Below, piece after piece: positions 44,624-51,757 of a stretch of 64,000 nt of DNA. Both the position numbers and the translations under genes were made by a program. Position 1 is the stretch's first letter. Every line of letters begins with the position of its first letter. The stretch comes from an uncultured Clostridia bacterium (lineage in GTDB: Bacteria; Bacillota; Clostridia; Oscillospirales; Acutalibacteraceae), in assembly GCA_944384985.1 (NCBI GenBank), contig CALWVM010000008.1, positions 1 through 64,000 of the forward strand, written 5' to 3'. Below the pieces are notes generated by a model, which did no database searches, was not told the origin of the DNA, and saw only the letters and a list, made by a program, of their open reading frames with translations.

Positions 44624-45970
44624 TTATCCTCCGAAAACAAGCGTTTTAACGACCACCGGCACGGCCCTCCCGCCCGCAACGGGCGCGCCGATGTCGATGT
44701 AATCCCCTCTTTTGCAGGCAACGCCGTCGGCGCACAGAAACGGATAACGCTTTGGCAGCCGGCTTTTTAAGCAAAGCCCGAGCGCCTTTGCGCAGTCCGC
44801 CTGCGTGATGACGATCAGAGGGATCTTTTTTTCGAGCAATTTGCCCGACGATTGCATGATCTTTTCGGCAAGCGCGCTGACCGACGAAAAGGTAGGCGCG
44901 CTGAAATCCGTGGGGCATATCGCGCAGGGTTCGCTGCCGACCTGCTCCAAGGTGCAAACACAGGGCAGGTTTTTCAGCGGGAAACGGATGTCGGCATACT
45001 CGATCGTGCTGCCCGAAATTTCCATACTGAACTGCCCCGCCCCGATGACGGTGGCGCGGATGGGATCGCCGGGCGGCACCGCAACGCAGCAGCCGCATTT
45101 TTCTGCCTGCGCCTTTACGGCTTTGCCAAGCAGCACACCGATGTCCCCGTAAACGAAATCCGGTTTTTGCTCTTTCATGCACGCTGCAACGCCGCCGGAA
45201 AAGGTGAGGATGTCCGGGGGCGCGGCGGGTTTCAGCAGATGGTCGGCCACGAGCATTTCCGGGACGTCTCCGTCCCGAAAGCCCAAGGCAGAAAAAATAT
45301 AGCCTGCAAGCAAATCGCAAAGGCGGCAGAGGTCCGCCCTGTCGTTTTCCAAATTCCGGATCGTAAGCCGGCGGTCGGTTATAAGCTCTGCAAGAGGTCG
45401 GGAAACCGCTGTTTCCTTCCCAACCCTTTTGACCAGCCGCCCGCCGATGTGCAGACAGCAGGTGTCGATGCATTCGCCGTCTTGGAACAGAGAAATATTG
45501 GTCGTCCCGCCGCCGATGTCGATGTTCGCGACGCGCTTGCCCGTTTCCGCGCTGATTCGATCGGCGCCCGCCCCTTTTCCGGAAAGGTACGATTCCAGCT
45601 CGCTGCCCGCCTGGGCGGCGACAAAGCTGCCCGCAAGCGCAGAAATCTCCTGCAAGACGTGGGCGGCGTTCCCCTTGCAAGCGCTTTCGCCCGTAACGAT
45701 CACCGCACCGCTTTTGAGGTCGGCGGGCGTCAACCCCGCCGCCTTATATTCGCGCTCCAGGATGGCGGCGACTGCTTTCCCGTCAATGTCGCCGTCCGCG
45801 AGCAGGGGTGTGAAATAGACCGGACTTTGATATAAGATCTCTTTGGAAGCAATTTGCGCACGCGGCACCGTACCGAACGCCTCGGTCGTCTGAATGCCAA
45901 GGCGGCTGACGACGAGATGGGTCGTTGTCGTGCCGATGTCGATGCCGGCGCTTAAAATCATTTCTTGCAT
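44624..45970 (-). CDS. eutA: Ethanolamine ammonia-lyase reactivating factor
   Basis: ATP-dependent chaperone of the actin/Hsp70 fold, about 448 residues, that swaps damaged cobalamin out of ethanolamine ammonia-lyase. The phosphate-1 loop SAGIDIGTTTTHLVVS, a second one ANIDIGGGTTNISLF, and ILTFSGGV near the middle are diagnostic, with the adenosine-side segment in the C-terminal half. ATG 45970 is used; ATG 45973 and ATG 45961 are in frame, and none has a strong ribosome binding site. It is first in eutA-eutB-eutC, behind a separate promoter and a leader terminator. Confidence 0.92.
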   Translation of the reverse strand: MQEMILSAGIDIGTTTTHLVVSRLGIQTTEAFGTVPRAQIASKEILYQSPVYFTPLLADGDIDGKAVAAILEREYKAAGLTPADLKSGAVIVTGESACKGNAAHVLQEISALAGSFVAAQAGSELESYLSGKGAGADRISAETGKRVANIDIGGGTTNISLFQDGECIDTCCLHIGGRLVKRVGKETAVSRPLAELITDRRLTIRNLENDRADLCRLCDLLAGYIFSALGFRDGDVPEMLVADHLLKPAAPPDILTFSGGVAACMKEQKPDFVYGDIGVLLGKAVKAQAEKCGCCVAVPPGDPIRATVIGAGQFSMEISGSTIEYADIRFPLKNLPCVCTLEQVGSEPCAICPTDFSAPTFSSVSALAEKIMQSSGKLLEKKIPLIVITQADCAKALGLCLKSRLPKRYPFLCADGVACKRGDYIDIGAPVAGGRAVPVVVKTLVFGG

Positions 45971-46018
45971 CATACGTTTGGATTGGAACTGTGCGTCCCC
46001 TGTCGGACAAAATTCTGT

Positions 46019-46064
46019 AAAAAAGAGGGCGCATGAGCACAAATGCAATCGCTCATGCGTCCCC
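46019..46064 (-). terminator. Intrinsic terminator in the eutA leader (attenuator candidate)
   Basis: On the minus strand CGCATGAGC and GCTCATGCG form a 9-bp stem with a 12-base loop, extended by three more pairs beyond one mismatch, and are followed by TCTTTTTT. It lies between the eut promoter and eutA, so readthrough must be controlled. GGGGACGCA occurs at the stem's 5' side (46064-46056) and again after the U-tract (46000-45992). Confidence 0.8.
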
Positions 46065-46077
46065 GTTGACGGTCTTT

Positions 46078-46106
46078 ATTTTACCACGGAACCGTTATGC
46101 TGTCAA
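46078..46106 (-). promoter_or_regulatory. Promoter of the eutABC operon
   Basis: Minus-strand TTGACA (46106-46101), 17 bases, TAAAAT (46083-46078). Transcription would begin near 46071, just before the leader terminator. Confidence 0.8.
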
Positions 46107-46131
46107 TTCCGTTATGGCGCGCCGCCCGCCT

Positions 46132-46635
46132 TTAATCGTCGTATTCGCGCAAATGCCCCTCGCACAAAAGCGACGGGAACCCCCACTGCCGCAGCACTTC
46201 ATAGACGGCGACGGCAACGGTGTTCGAGAGATTCAGGCTGCGCGCCCGTGCGTCGTCCAGCATCGGCAGCCGCGCGCAGCATGCGGGATTTTCATGCAGC
46301 AGCCATTCGGGCAGCCCTTTCGTTTCTTTTCCGAAAAACAAATAGGCGTTGTCGGGATAGCGAAAATCCGAATATACGTGCTTGCCTTTGGTCGTAAAGA
46401 AGAAGAAATTGTTTTCCTGCGGTGTCTTTTGCAAAAAATCCTCTAAACTATCATAATAGGTAATATCCAAAAGCCGCCAGTAGTCTAAGCCCGCGCGCTT
46501 GAGCTTGCGGTCGTCGATCATAAATCCCATTGGACCGATCAAATGCAGCCGTGCGCCGGTCGCCGCGCAGGTGCGCGCAATGTTGCCCGTGTTCTGCGGG
46601 ATCTCGGGTTCGACCAAAACAATATTTAACGCCAT
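46132..46635 (-). CDS. trmL: tRNA (cytidine/uridine-34-2'-O)-methyltransferase TrmL
   Basis: SPOUT-class methyltransferase of 167 residues that methylates the ribose of the wobble base in tRNA-Leu. The N-terminal LNIVLVEPEIPQNTGNIARTCAATG, the KGKHVYSDFRYPDNAYLFFGKETKGLPEWLL block and the C-terminal LNLSNTVAVAVYEVLRQWG are the TrmL signature, including the trefoil-knot S-adenosylmethionine site. ATG 46635 follows AGGGACT. It lies just upstream of the eut promoter and reads toward it, so some readthrough into eut is possible. Confidence 0.95.
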   Translation of the reverse strand: MALNIVLVEPEIPQNTGNIARTCAATGARLHLIGPMGFMIDDRKLKRAGLDYWRLLDITYYDSLEDFLQKTPQENNFFFFTTKGKHVYSDFRYPDNAYLFFGKETKGLPEWLLHENPACCARLPMLDDARARSLNLSNTVAVAVYEVLRQWGFPSLLCEGHLREYDD

Positions 46636-46762
46636 AGTCCCTGCGGCACGCCTGTGCCGCCGACCTCCTTTTGATTCGGATCTTGCCGTCCATTATAGCG
46701 GGTTTTGCCAAAAAAGTAAAGGCGTGCCGCCCGGATGGCTTTGCCGTATTCGTAATTTTATG

Positions 46763-46791
46763 TTGCGGTTTATCACAAGTCGTGGTAAAAT
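46763..46791 (+). promoter_or_regulatory. Orphan promoter upstream of a terminator
   Basis: TTGCGG (46763-46768), 17 bases, TAAAAT (46786-46791). The nearest downstream structure is a terminator at 46846-46885 rather than a gene, so it may drive a short RNA. Confidence 0.6.
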
Positions 46792-46797
46792 AGTTAA

Positions 46798-46886
46798 TCA
46801 TTTGGATCTTTTCTTTGCCGGGTCGTACCTTCCCCAGCGTTTCGACTGCCCGCCTGAACCGCACAGGCGGGCAGGTTTTTCTTTTT
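46798..46886 (+). ncRNA. Possible small RNA or attenuated leader of about 90 bases
   Basis: Bounded by the promoter at 46763-46791 and an intrinsic terminator. It contains no open frame with a ribosome binding site, and no conserved SRP, 6S, tmRNA, T-box or common riboswitch core that I recognise. It could be an independent regulatory RNA or the attenuated leader of the 61-residue peptide gene at 47032. The rest of 46636-47031 holds nothing else that I can name. Confidence 0.4.
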
Positions 46887-46888
46887 CT
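46846..46888 (+). terminator. Intrinsic terminator of the orphan short transcript
   Basis: CTGCCCGCCTG (46846-46856) and CAGGCGGGCAG (46864-46874) pair perfectly, with GTTTTTCTTTTTC following. Confidence 0.88.
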
Positions 46889-47031
46889 AAAATTTTCCGA
46901 TACAGAATTTTTTTGCACGGCTAAATTGGGCCTGCATGTGCAAACTAAGATTGACTCGCATTAGCAAATTCAATTTGTATTTTCAAATATTTTGCAAGTG
47001 CGGGTGAACCCAAGCAAAAGGAGGAACAGTG

Positions 47032-47217
47032 ATGAACAATTCCATGAATTCCGCCATGAAGGCCGTCGGGGTGAGCCTGGCAGTCGGCAGCGCCGTTGCG
47101 ATGGTAAGCGGCATGGTCAAGAGCGGCTCGACCAAACGCAAGGCTAAAAAGACGGCGAAAAAAGCGGTTGACACATTCACAAACCTTGTGGATAATATGC
47201 ATACGATGATGAAGTAA
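47032..47217 (+). CDS. 61-residue small protein with one hydrophobic segment and basic tail
   Basis: Short protein with a start MNNSMNSAMKAVGVSLAVGS, a moderately hydrophobic helix (about 10-28, AVGVSLAVGSAVAMVSGMV) and a Lys-rich amphipathic stretch (STKRKAKKTAKKAVDTF). I do not recognise it as a defined family; small proteins of this type occur near cell-envelope genes in Clostridia. AAAAGGAGG (47017-47024) before ATG 47032 is an excellent ribosome binding site, which supports real expression. It lies just before the PdaA-like gene on the same strand. Confidence 0.72.
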   Translation: MNNSMNSAMKAVGVSLAVGSAVAMVSGMVKSGSTKRKAKKTAKKAVDTFTNLVDNMHTMMK

Positions 47218-47284
47218 CCGACACTTTTGGCGAAGCGGTCCGCCGCTGCGCTTCGGCGGGCAGACACGGATAGGTGGAACTACC

Positions 47285-48268
47285 ATGAAACGCACAAAAA
47301 TTTGCTGCCTGATGCTCGCGTGCGTGCTGCTTTGCAGCGCGTGCGGCAACGCGGAGGTTTCCGACGGCGCGCGGCAAGCCGCGCCCGCAACCGATACGCA
47401 ACCGGGCGCAACCGAAGGGGAACCCGGTGAAACCACGCTCGTGGCGACGCCGCTCCCCGTGACGGCGCAAAAGCCCGTTTTGCAGAACGGTGAGACTTAC
47501 ACGGGGCTGCCCGCGCTGCCGCTGCAGGATTTTTCCGTCACCGACCCGGAAAACACACGCGGGCTTTCAAACAAAAAGATCGGGTACAGCTACGGCGTGG
47601 CGAAAAACGGAACGCCGCACGAAACGTCGGTCCAAAACCAGGCGTATTTTTCGGGGAACGGGTATCGGGCGTTTTGTCTGGATACCGTCAGCACGGAAAA
47701 GACCCTGTATTTGACATTTGACTGCGGCTATGAAAACGGCTACACCGAAAAAATTCTCGACACGCTCAAGGAAAAGGACGTGCCGGCGGCGTTCTTCTGC
47801 ACGCTGCCGCAGGTGGAGGACAATCCGGCGCTCATCGCCCGCATGATAAACGAAGGGCATATCGTCGGCAACCATTCGGTCAAGCACCCGTCTTTCCCGA
47901 CGCTGACGCGGCTCGAAATGGCGCAGGAGATTCAGGGGATGGACGACTACCTGCGCACGAATTTCGGATACAGCGAACCGTTCTTCCGTTTCCCGATGGG
48001 CGAGTATTCCGACTGTGCTCTGGATCTGGTCGGCTCGATCGGATATAGCAGCGTGTTCTGGTCGGTCGCGTATGAGGACTGGGATCTTGACAACCAGCGC
48101 GGCACACAGTACGCTTTTGACACGGTCACTTCCCGTCTGCACCCCGGCGCCGTGATTTTGCTGCACTCGGTCTCGCCCGACAATGCGAACGCACTCGGGC
48201 AGATCATCGACTGGGCGCGCGCGCAAGGGTATGTGTTCAAATCCCTGCGCGATTTTCCGCAGACCTGA
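47285..48268 (+). CDS. Polysaccharide deacetylase, PdaA-like (putative lipoprotein)
   Basis: A 327-residue NodB-fold deacetylase. In relatives PdaA removes the acetyl group from N-acetylmuramate during spore cortex muramic lactam formation. The N-terminus is a probable lipoprotein signal (LLCSACGNAE, Cys20), followed by a Thr/Pro/Glu-rich linker. The catalytic block LYLTFDCGYENGYTEKILDTLKE carries the metal Asp and GHIVGNHSVKHPSFPTL the histidines; PGAVILLHSVSP is the late motif. The arrangement FDCGYENGYT plus GYSYGVAKNGTPHETS is PdaA-specific. It follows the 61-residue gene by 67 bases and ends near a convergent terminator. Confidence 0.9.
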   Translation: MKRTKICCLMLACVLLCSACGNAEVSDGARQAAPATDTQPGATEGEPGETTLVATPLPVTAQKPVLQNGETYTGLPALPLQDFSVTDPENTRGLSNKKIGYSYGVAKNGTPHETSVQNQAYFSGNGYRAFCLDTVSTEKTLYLTFDCGYENGYTEKILDTLKEKDVPAAFFCTLPQVEDNPALIARMINEGHIVGNHSVKHPSFPTLTRLEMAQEIQGMDDYLRTNFGYSEPFFRFPMGEYSDCALDLVGSIGYSSVFWSVAYEDWDLDNQRGTQYAFDTVTSRLHPGAVILLHSVSPDNANALGQIIDWARAQGYVFKSLRDFPQT

Positions 48269-48276
48269 CAGGCACA

Positions 48277-48316
48277 AAAAGCAAGGCGGCTTTCCTTTTG
48301 GGAGGCCGCCTTGCGG
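48277..48316 (-). terminator. Terminator between PdaA-like and E2-like genes
   Basis: GCAAGGCGGC (48281-48290) and GCCGCCTTGC (48305-48314) pair perfectly. On the minus strand TTTTTGT follows, so it ends the E2-like gene; the plus strand has GGTTCTT, so it may serve both. Confidence 0.82.
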
Positions 48317-48332
48317 TTCTTATGGATTCGGT

Positions 48333-49286
48333 TTACGCTTCGCGCGCCGTGCGTGCGGACTTTTCACGGCTCTTCCAGATGTGCATGATTTGCGGATGCG
48401 CAAAGATGTCGTCCAGCCTTTGGAGGAACGGGACAATGTCGCCGAAATCCAGCGCACGGTGGTCAAACGCGATGCAGATGGGCAGCACCTGCCGCGCCTC
48501 CACGGTCTTTTTGCCGGCGGCATCGCAGACCACCACGGGCTTATCCTGCACTGCGCCCACCCCGAACGCCGTGACCTGCGGCGGGACGATCTCGAGAAGC
48601 GAGCACGCGCCTTTCTGCCCGCGGTACACAGACCCGATGTTGGAGACCGTGACCGTGCCCTGCTCCAGATCCGCTTTTGTCAAGCGGTCGGAAACGGGGA
48701 TCGCTTCATACGCGCGCTTTGCCTTGCCGTGCAGGGTGCGCACCTTGTGTTTCCCCGTCTTAGAGCCGATCAGCCGGCAGACAGTCTGCCCGATCTTACC
48801 ATGGCGCAGCGCTGTCAGCGTGTTGTCAAGCGACACTTCAAACATGGCTTCGTTGAGATCGGTGTTTTCCGCACGGCGAGTAACATCTTGAATATAGGCG
48901 GTCATCTCGTCCAGATTTTTATCCTCAAAATCGTGCAGGTTCACCGTCATCATCTCGCCGTTCGGCAGGATCATCGGCATGGAAATGTTGATGGTTTTAA
49001 AGCTCTTGATCTCGCCGCGCACAAGCTTGCGGTTAAAATGGATGTGCGCGTTCATGGCGGGGGCGGCCTTGAGCCCTTCGCAAATGACTTTGAGCATCAG
49101 CGTATTCACGGTGATTTTATCCGCGCCGCTGCGGTCGAAGTTCAGCTTTTTGTATTCGCGCATGAAATCGGTCACGTCGGGTTCATACATATAGGTCACA
49201 TGCGGGATCGTCTCCCAGCTTTCCGAAGTCATATTCGCAACGATCTTTCTCTGGATGCCGAAGTGGGTGGTGTTCAGGGTTTTCAT
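48333..49286 (-). CDS. Stand-alone 2-oxoacid dehydrogenase E2 catalytic domain
   Basis: A 317-residue acyltransferase of the chloramphenicol-acetyltransferase-like E2 superfamily, without the lipoyl or peripheral-subunit-binding domains that normally precede it. Conserved regions are IPHVTYMYEPDVTDFM, TVNTLMLKVICEGLKAAP, GTVTVSNIGSV, and the terminal catalytic FDHRALDFGD, which keeps the His and Asp of HRxxDG although the Gly is Phe. No E1 or E3 gene is adjacent. It could be an acyl-CoA acyltransferase of a new substrate, or a scaffold; the true reaction is unknown. ATG 49286 follows an AGGAGA site. Confidence 0.86.
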   Translation of the reverse strand: MKTLNTTHFGIQRKIVANMTSESWETIPHVTYMYEPDVTDFMREYKKLNFDRSGADKITVNTLMLKVICEGLKAAPAMNAHIHFNRKLVRGEIKSFKTINISMPMILPNGEMMTVNLHDFEDKNLDEMTAYIQDVTRRAENTDLNEAMFEVSLDNTLTALRHGKIGQTVCRLIGSKTGKHKVRTLHGKAKRAYEAIPVSDRLTKADLEQGTVTVSNIGSVYRGQKGACSLLEIVPPQVTAFGVGAVQDKPVVVCDAAGKKTVEARQVLPICIAFDHRALDFGDIVPFLQRLDDIFAHPQIMHIWKSREKSARTAREA

Positions 49287-49423
49287 AGGGAACATCTCCT
49301 TTGTCTTTTCAAATGGTATTCGGGATATCCGGAAAATATTTCCGGGAAAAGTCTTGTTCGTAAGAACACCTTTATCATACCCACAAAAAGGTGGTTGCGC
49401 CATACACTTCGGTTTGCGAATAT

Positions 49424-49466
49424 GGAAAAAAGCGGCAACCGTTGTTTGCAAAAGCCGGTTGCCGCC
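49424..49466 (-). terminator. Terminator downstream of the Crp/Fnr remnant
   Basis: On the minus strand GCGGCAACCG (49465-49456) and CGGTTGCCGC (49441-49432) pair around a 14-base loop and are followed by TTTTTT. It follows the remnant regulator and suggests that the gene was once complete. Confidence 0.78.
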
Positions 49467-49502
49467 CCAAATCGACAGGGTTTGCATGGATTTTACGCCG
49501 GA

Positions 49503-49745
49503 TTACGGTTCGCGCGTCCTGTGCAGTGTAAATACATTCTTGTGAAAGGACAGAACCCCTTCGTCGCGCAGCCGCCCGAGCACGGCGGACAGCGCACTGC
49601 GGTCTGCGGCGAGATACTCCGCGAGCTGCAGGCGGTCAAAAAAGCCTTGCAAAGAAGCGGCAAGCTGATCCCCTGGCAAGTCTGCACCGTTACGACGGAC
49701 GGCAGAGTCTTGGAAAACGCATAAACCAACGCATAAATCCGACAT
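49503..49745 (-). pseudogene. Remnant of a Crp/Fnr family regulator (C-terminal winged helix only)
   Basis: An open minus-strand frame whose later part, QLAEYLAADRSALSAVLGRL followed by DEGVLSFHKNVFTLH, is the C-terminal helix-turn-helix and wing of Clostridial Crp/Fnr regulators. The upstream part (LPGDQLAASLQGF) still looks like the preceding linker, but the cyclic-nucleotide-type sensor domain and the dimer helix are missing; a transcription terminator hairpin for the next gene begins right before it. No ribosome binding site is seen at the nominal start. I read it as a truncated, decaying regulator rather than an active gene. Confidence 0.7.
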
Positions 49746-49786
49746 GCAAAACGCGCCCCGCAGAAATAGGCGGGGCGCGTTTTGTA
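49746..49786. terminator. Terminator of the DHHW protein gene
   Basis: CAAAACGCGCCCCGC (49747-49761) and GCGGGGCGCGTTTTG (49770-49784) form a perfect 15-bp stem with an 8-base loop, downstream of the gene ending at 49824. Confidence 0.85.
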
Positions 49787-49823
49787 TAGAAAGCCGGTTT
49801 TTTCCAATCCTAATTATGCCGTG

Positions 49824-50933
49824 TTACACATACACCATTTCGTTGAACGCATCCATAAAGGTGGAATTCGACGGCGCCATCAGGTAGTTTAATACGATCA
49901 CATCCGTGATGCCGTGGTCGCGCAAAAACTGCGGGAGGTTCATCCCTTTCATGCCGTCCTGGCGCGGGTCGAGCACATAGACCTCGCCAAAATTTTCCAG
50001 TAAAAACGGGGCGAAGGCGTTGCCGTAGGACTCCTTGACCAGCAGCACCTTACGGTTACTGCCGCACGCGGAGGTCATTTTGATCAGCGGCTTATCACCC
50101 TGGATAAACGCCATATATTTGCTGGAAGAGTCCTCGATCGAAGTCGAAATGATGCGCAGGTTTTTTCCGTCATCCATCGCGGGGGTCGAATAATACTGCC
50201 CGCTCGCCTCGACCGTCGGGTAGAACACCTCGACATAGTCGGGATTGTTTTTCAAATTTTCGCTGTGCGTGTAACGGTACATGCTGCCCACGAAGTTGTC
50301 GAGCCTGCCGGTCTCGTGCGCGGAAAGCGGTTTGCATTCGAGGTTCGCGCTCTCGCAGAACGCTTCGTATGCATAATACGCACCGCGCGCGGTCCAGTGG
50401 TGGTCGGTGCGGAAATAGATGTACTGGTCCGTATGGCGGGAAAGGTGGCTGTATGCATCCACCTTGACGATATCATCCGACATTGCACCGTAGGCAATCT
50501 CAATGCCGCGCGTCTGCGAATGCGAGCCGGTGCGGTATTCCTCCGGTCCGTAAAACGCGATGCGCGTGGGCGCAAGCAGGGAATACACGTTGATCTCGGG
50601 GACGCGGGCTTTGAGCGCATTGAGCGTTTCGCCGTATTCGGTCAGCCGCTTTTGCGCGACGGAATACATTTCCATGGCGGAATCGCTTGTCAGGACGATA
50701 TAATTTTCCACTGTGTAGTCGCCGACTTCCGGTGGTTCGGTGGGCGGTTCGGTCGTGGTTTCGGCGGGTTGCGCAACGGTTGCGGCTTCGGTTGCTTCGG
50801 TTGCGGTCGTGGTTTCTGCAGTGGGCTGTCCGCCCGTGTACGCCGGTGCGAGCGCAACGGCAAGCACCAGCACCAGAACGGCTGCGATCACCTCCGCCGT
50901 GCCGAGGATTTTTCGGGAACGGGTCATTTTCAT
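49824..50933 (-). CDS. DHHW family protein (AlgX/AlgJ-like SGNH hydrolase fold)
   Basis: A 369-residue exported protein with an N-terminal membrane anchor (about 7-30) and a long Thr/Glu/Ala/Pro linker. The signature RTDHHWTARGAYYAY gives the family its name and contains the catalytic Asp and His; KVLLVKESYGNAFAPFL near the end holds the Ser region of the SGNH-like fold, and GITDVIVLNYLM closes it. AlgX/AlgJ relatives O-acetylate extracellular polysaccharides; here an acetyl-transfer role is inferred only. The usual membrane O-acetyltransferase partner (MBOAT) is not in this window. A weak AGG site precedes ATG 50933, 19 bases after the phosphoesterase gene. Confidence 0.88.
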   Translation of the reverse strand: MKMTRSRKILGTAEVIAAVLVLVLAVALAPAYTGGQPTAETTTATEATEAATVAQPAETTTEPPTEPPEVGDYTVENYIVLTSDSAMEMYSVAQKRLTEYGETLNALKARVPEINVYSLLAPTRIAFYGPEEYRTGSHSQTRGIEIAYGAMSDDIVKVDAYSHLSRHTDQYIYFRTDHHWTARGAYYAYEAFCESANLECKPLSAHETGRLDNFVGSMYRYTHSENLKNNPDYVEVFYPTVEASGQYYSTPAMDDGKNLRIISTSIEDSSSKYMAFIQGDKPLIKMTSACGSNRKVLLVKESYGNAFAPFLLENFGEVYVLDPRQDGMKGMNLPQFLRDHGITDVIVLNYLMAPSNSTFMDAFNEMVYV

Positions 50934-50952
50934 TTTTTACATACCTTGTATA

Positions 50953-51642
50953 TCAAACTTTTTCGCCTGTATCGGCGCGAAGGATATTTTTGAACACGGC
51001 AATATGCGTGCTGGAAATATACTTATCCATATGCATGCTTCCGAAATACCATTTGTCGAACGTGCACGAATCGGAAAGCTCCTCGAAATAGGCGTTGAGC
51101 GCCGTCACGCGCAGGGCGTCATAGTCCTTGAGCTGCAAAAAGCCCTTGATGCGCATCGGCGGTTCGTGCGTCACGACGATGTCCACATGGTAGTTCTCTT
51201 TTTCGAGCGCGTGCGCACCCTCCAAAAGCTCTTCGCGCGTGGGGATTTCCTCGCGCGACCAGGTGTCGCCCGCCGAGCGGATGTCGATATCGGGGCTCTC
51301 GCCCCCGCCCATGGTGAACACCGAAAGGCCGTCGATATGAAAGACCTGCCCGCGCATCAGATGGTACAGGTTTCCGTAGATGCGGTGCACCTTGCCGCCG
51401 TTCCATTCGCTGACCTCATAATTGTTGAGCAGCGAAAAGTTTTCGTGCGTGCCGTCGATGAAGCAGATGTTGTATTTCCGTTTGCCGAGCTGCTCGCGCA
51501 GCTTTTGTTCTTTTTTGCTGTCGTCCCACAAGAAGCCGAAGTCGCCGCAGACAATCAGTGTGTCGCCCGCCTTCAGCGCGCGCAGCTTTGAGTGGGAAAG
51601 TCGGTCGGCTTCGCCGTGGGTGTCGCCCGTAACGTATATCAA
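50953..51642 (-). CDS. Cytoplasmic calcineurin-like metallophosphoesterase
   Basis: A 229-residue phosphoesterase without signal sequence. Metal motifs run in order: YVTGDTHGEADRL, IVCGDFGFLW, FIDGTHENFSLLN (replacing GNHE by GTHE), then VTHEPP and STHIAVF near the C-terminus. The GTHE variation is common in this subgroup. Start is TTG 51642 with AAAGGA about 12 bases upstream; no better ATG fits MIYVTGDTHG. The substrate is unknown. It is first of a two-gene minus-strand unit with the DHHW gene and diverges from dacF. Confidence 0.85.
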   Translation of the reverse strand: MIYVTGDTHGEADRLSHSKLRALKAGDTLIVCGDFGFLWDDSKKEQKLREQLGKRKYNICFIDGTHENFSLLNNYEVSEWNGGKVHRIYGNLYHLMRGQVFHIDGLSVFTMGGGESPDIDIRSAGDTWSREEIPTREELLEGAHALEKENYHVDIVVTHEPPMRIKGFLQLKDYDALRVTALNAYFEELSDSCTFDKWYFGSMHMDKYISSTHIAVFKNILRADTGEKV

Positions 51643-51667
51643 AATTTTTCACATCCTTTGATTTGTG

Positions 51668-51696
51668 TTGCCATCGTTTGAAAACTTTGGTATACT
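51668..51696 (+). promoter_or_regulatory. Promoter of dacF
   Basis: TTGCCA (51668-51673), 17 bases, TATACT (51691-51696), followed by an AGAGGTG ribosome binding site (51744-51750). Confidence 0.7.
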
Positions 51697-51757
51697 GTTT
51701 TCTGGATATTTTTTTATTTTACACGTTTTACGATTTCTTTTCAAGAGGTGAAACGCT

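Noticed and set aside
46019..46064. ANTAR-type dual hairpins in the eut leader
   Set aside because: The terminator is clear, but the two conserved hexaloops that EutV binds are not visible.
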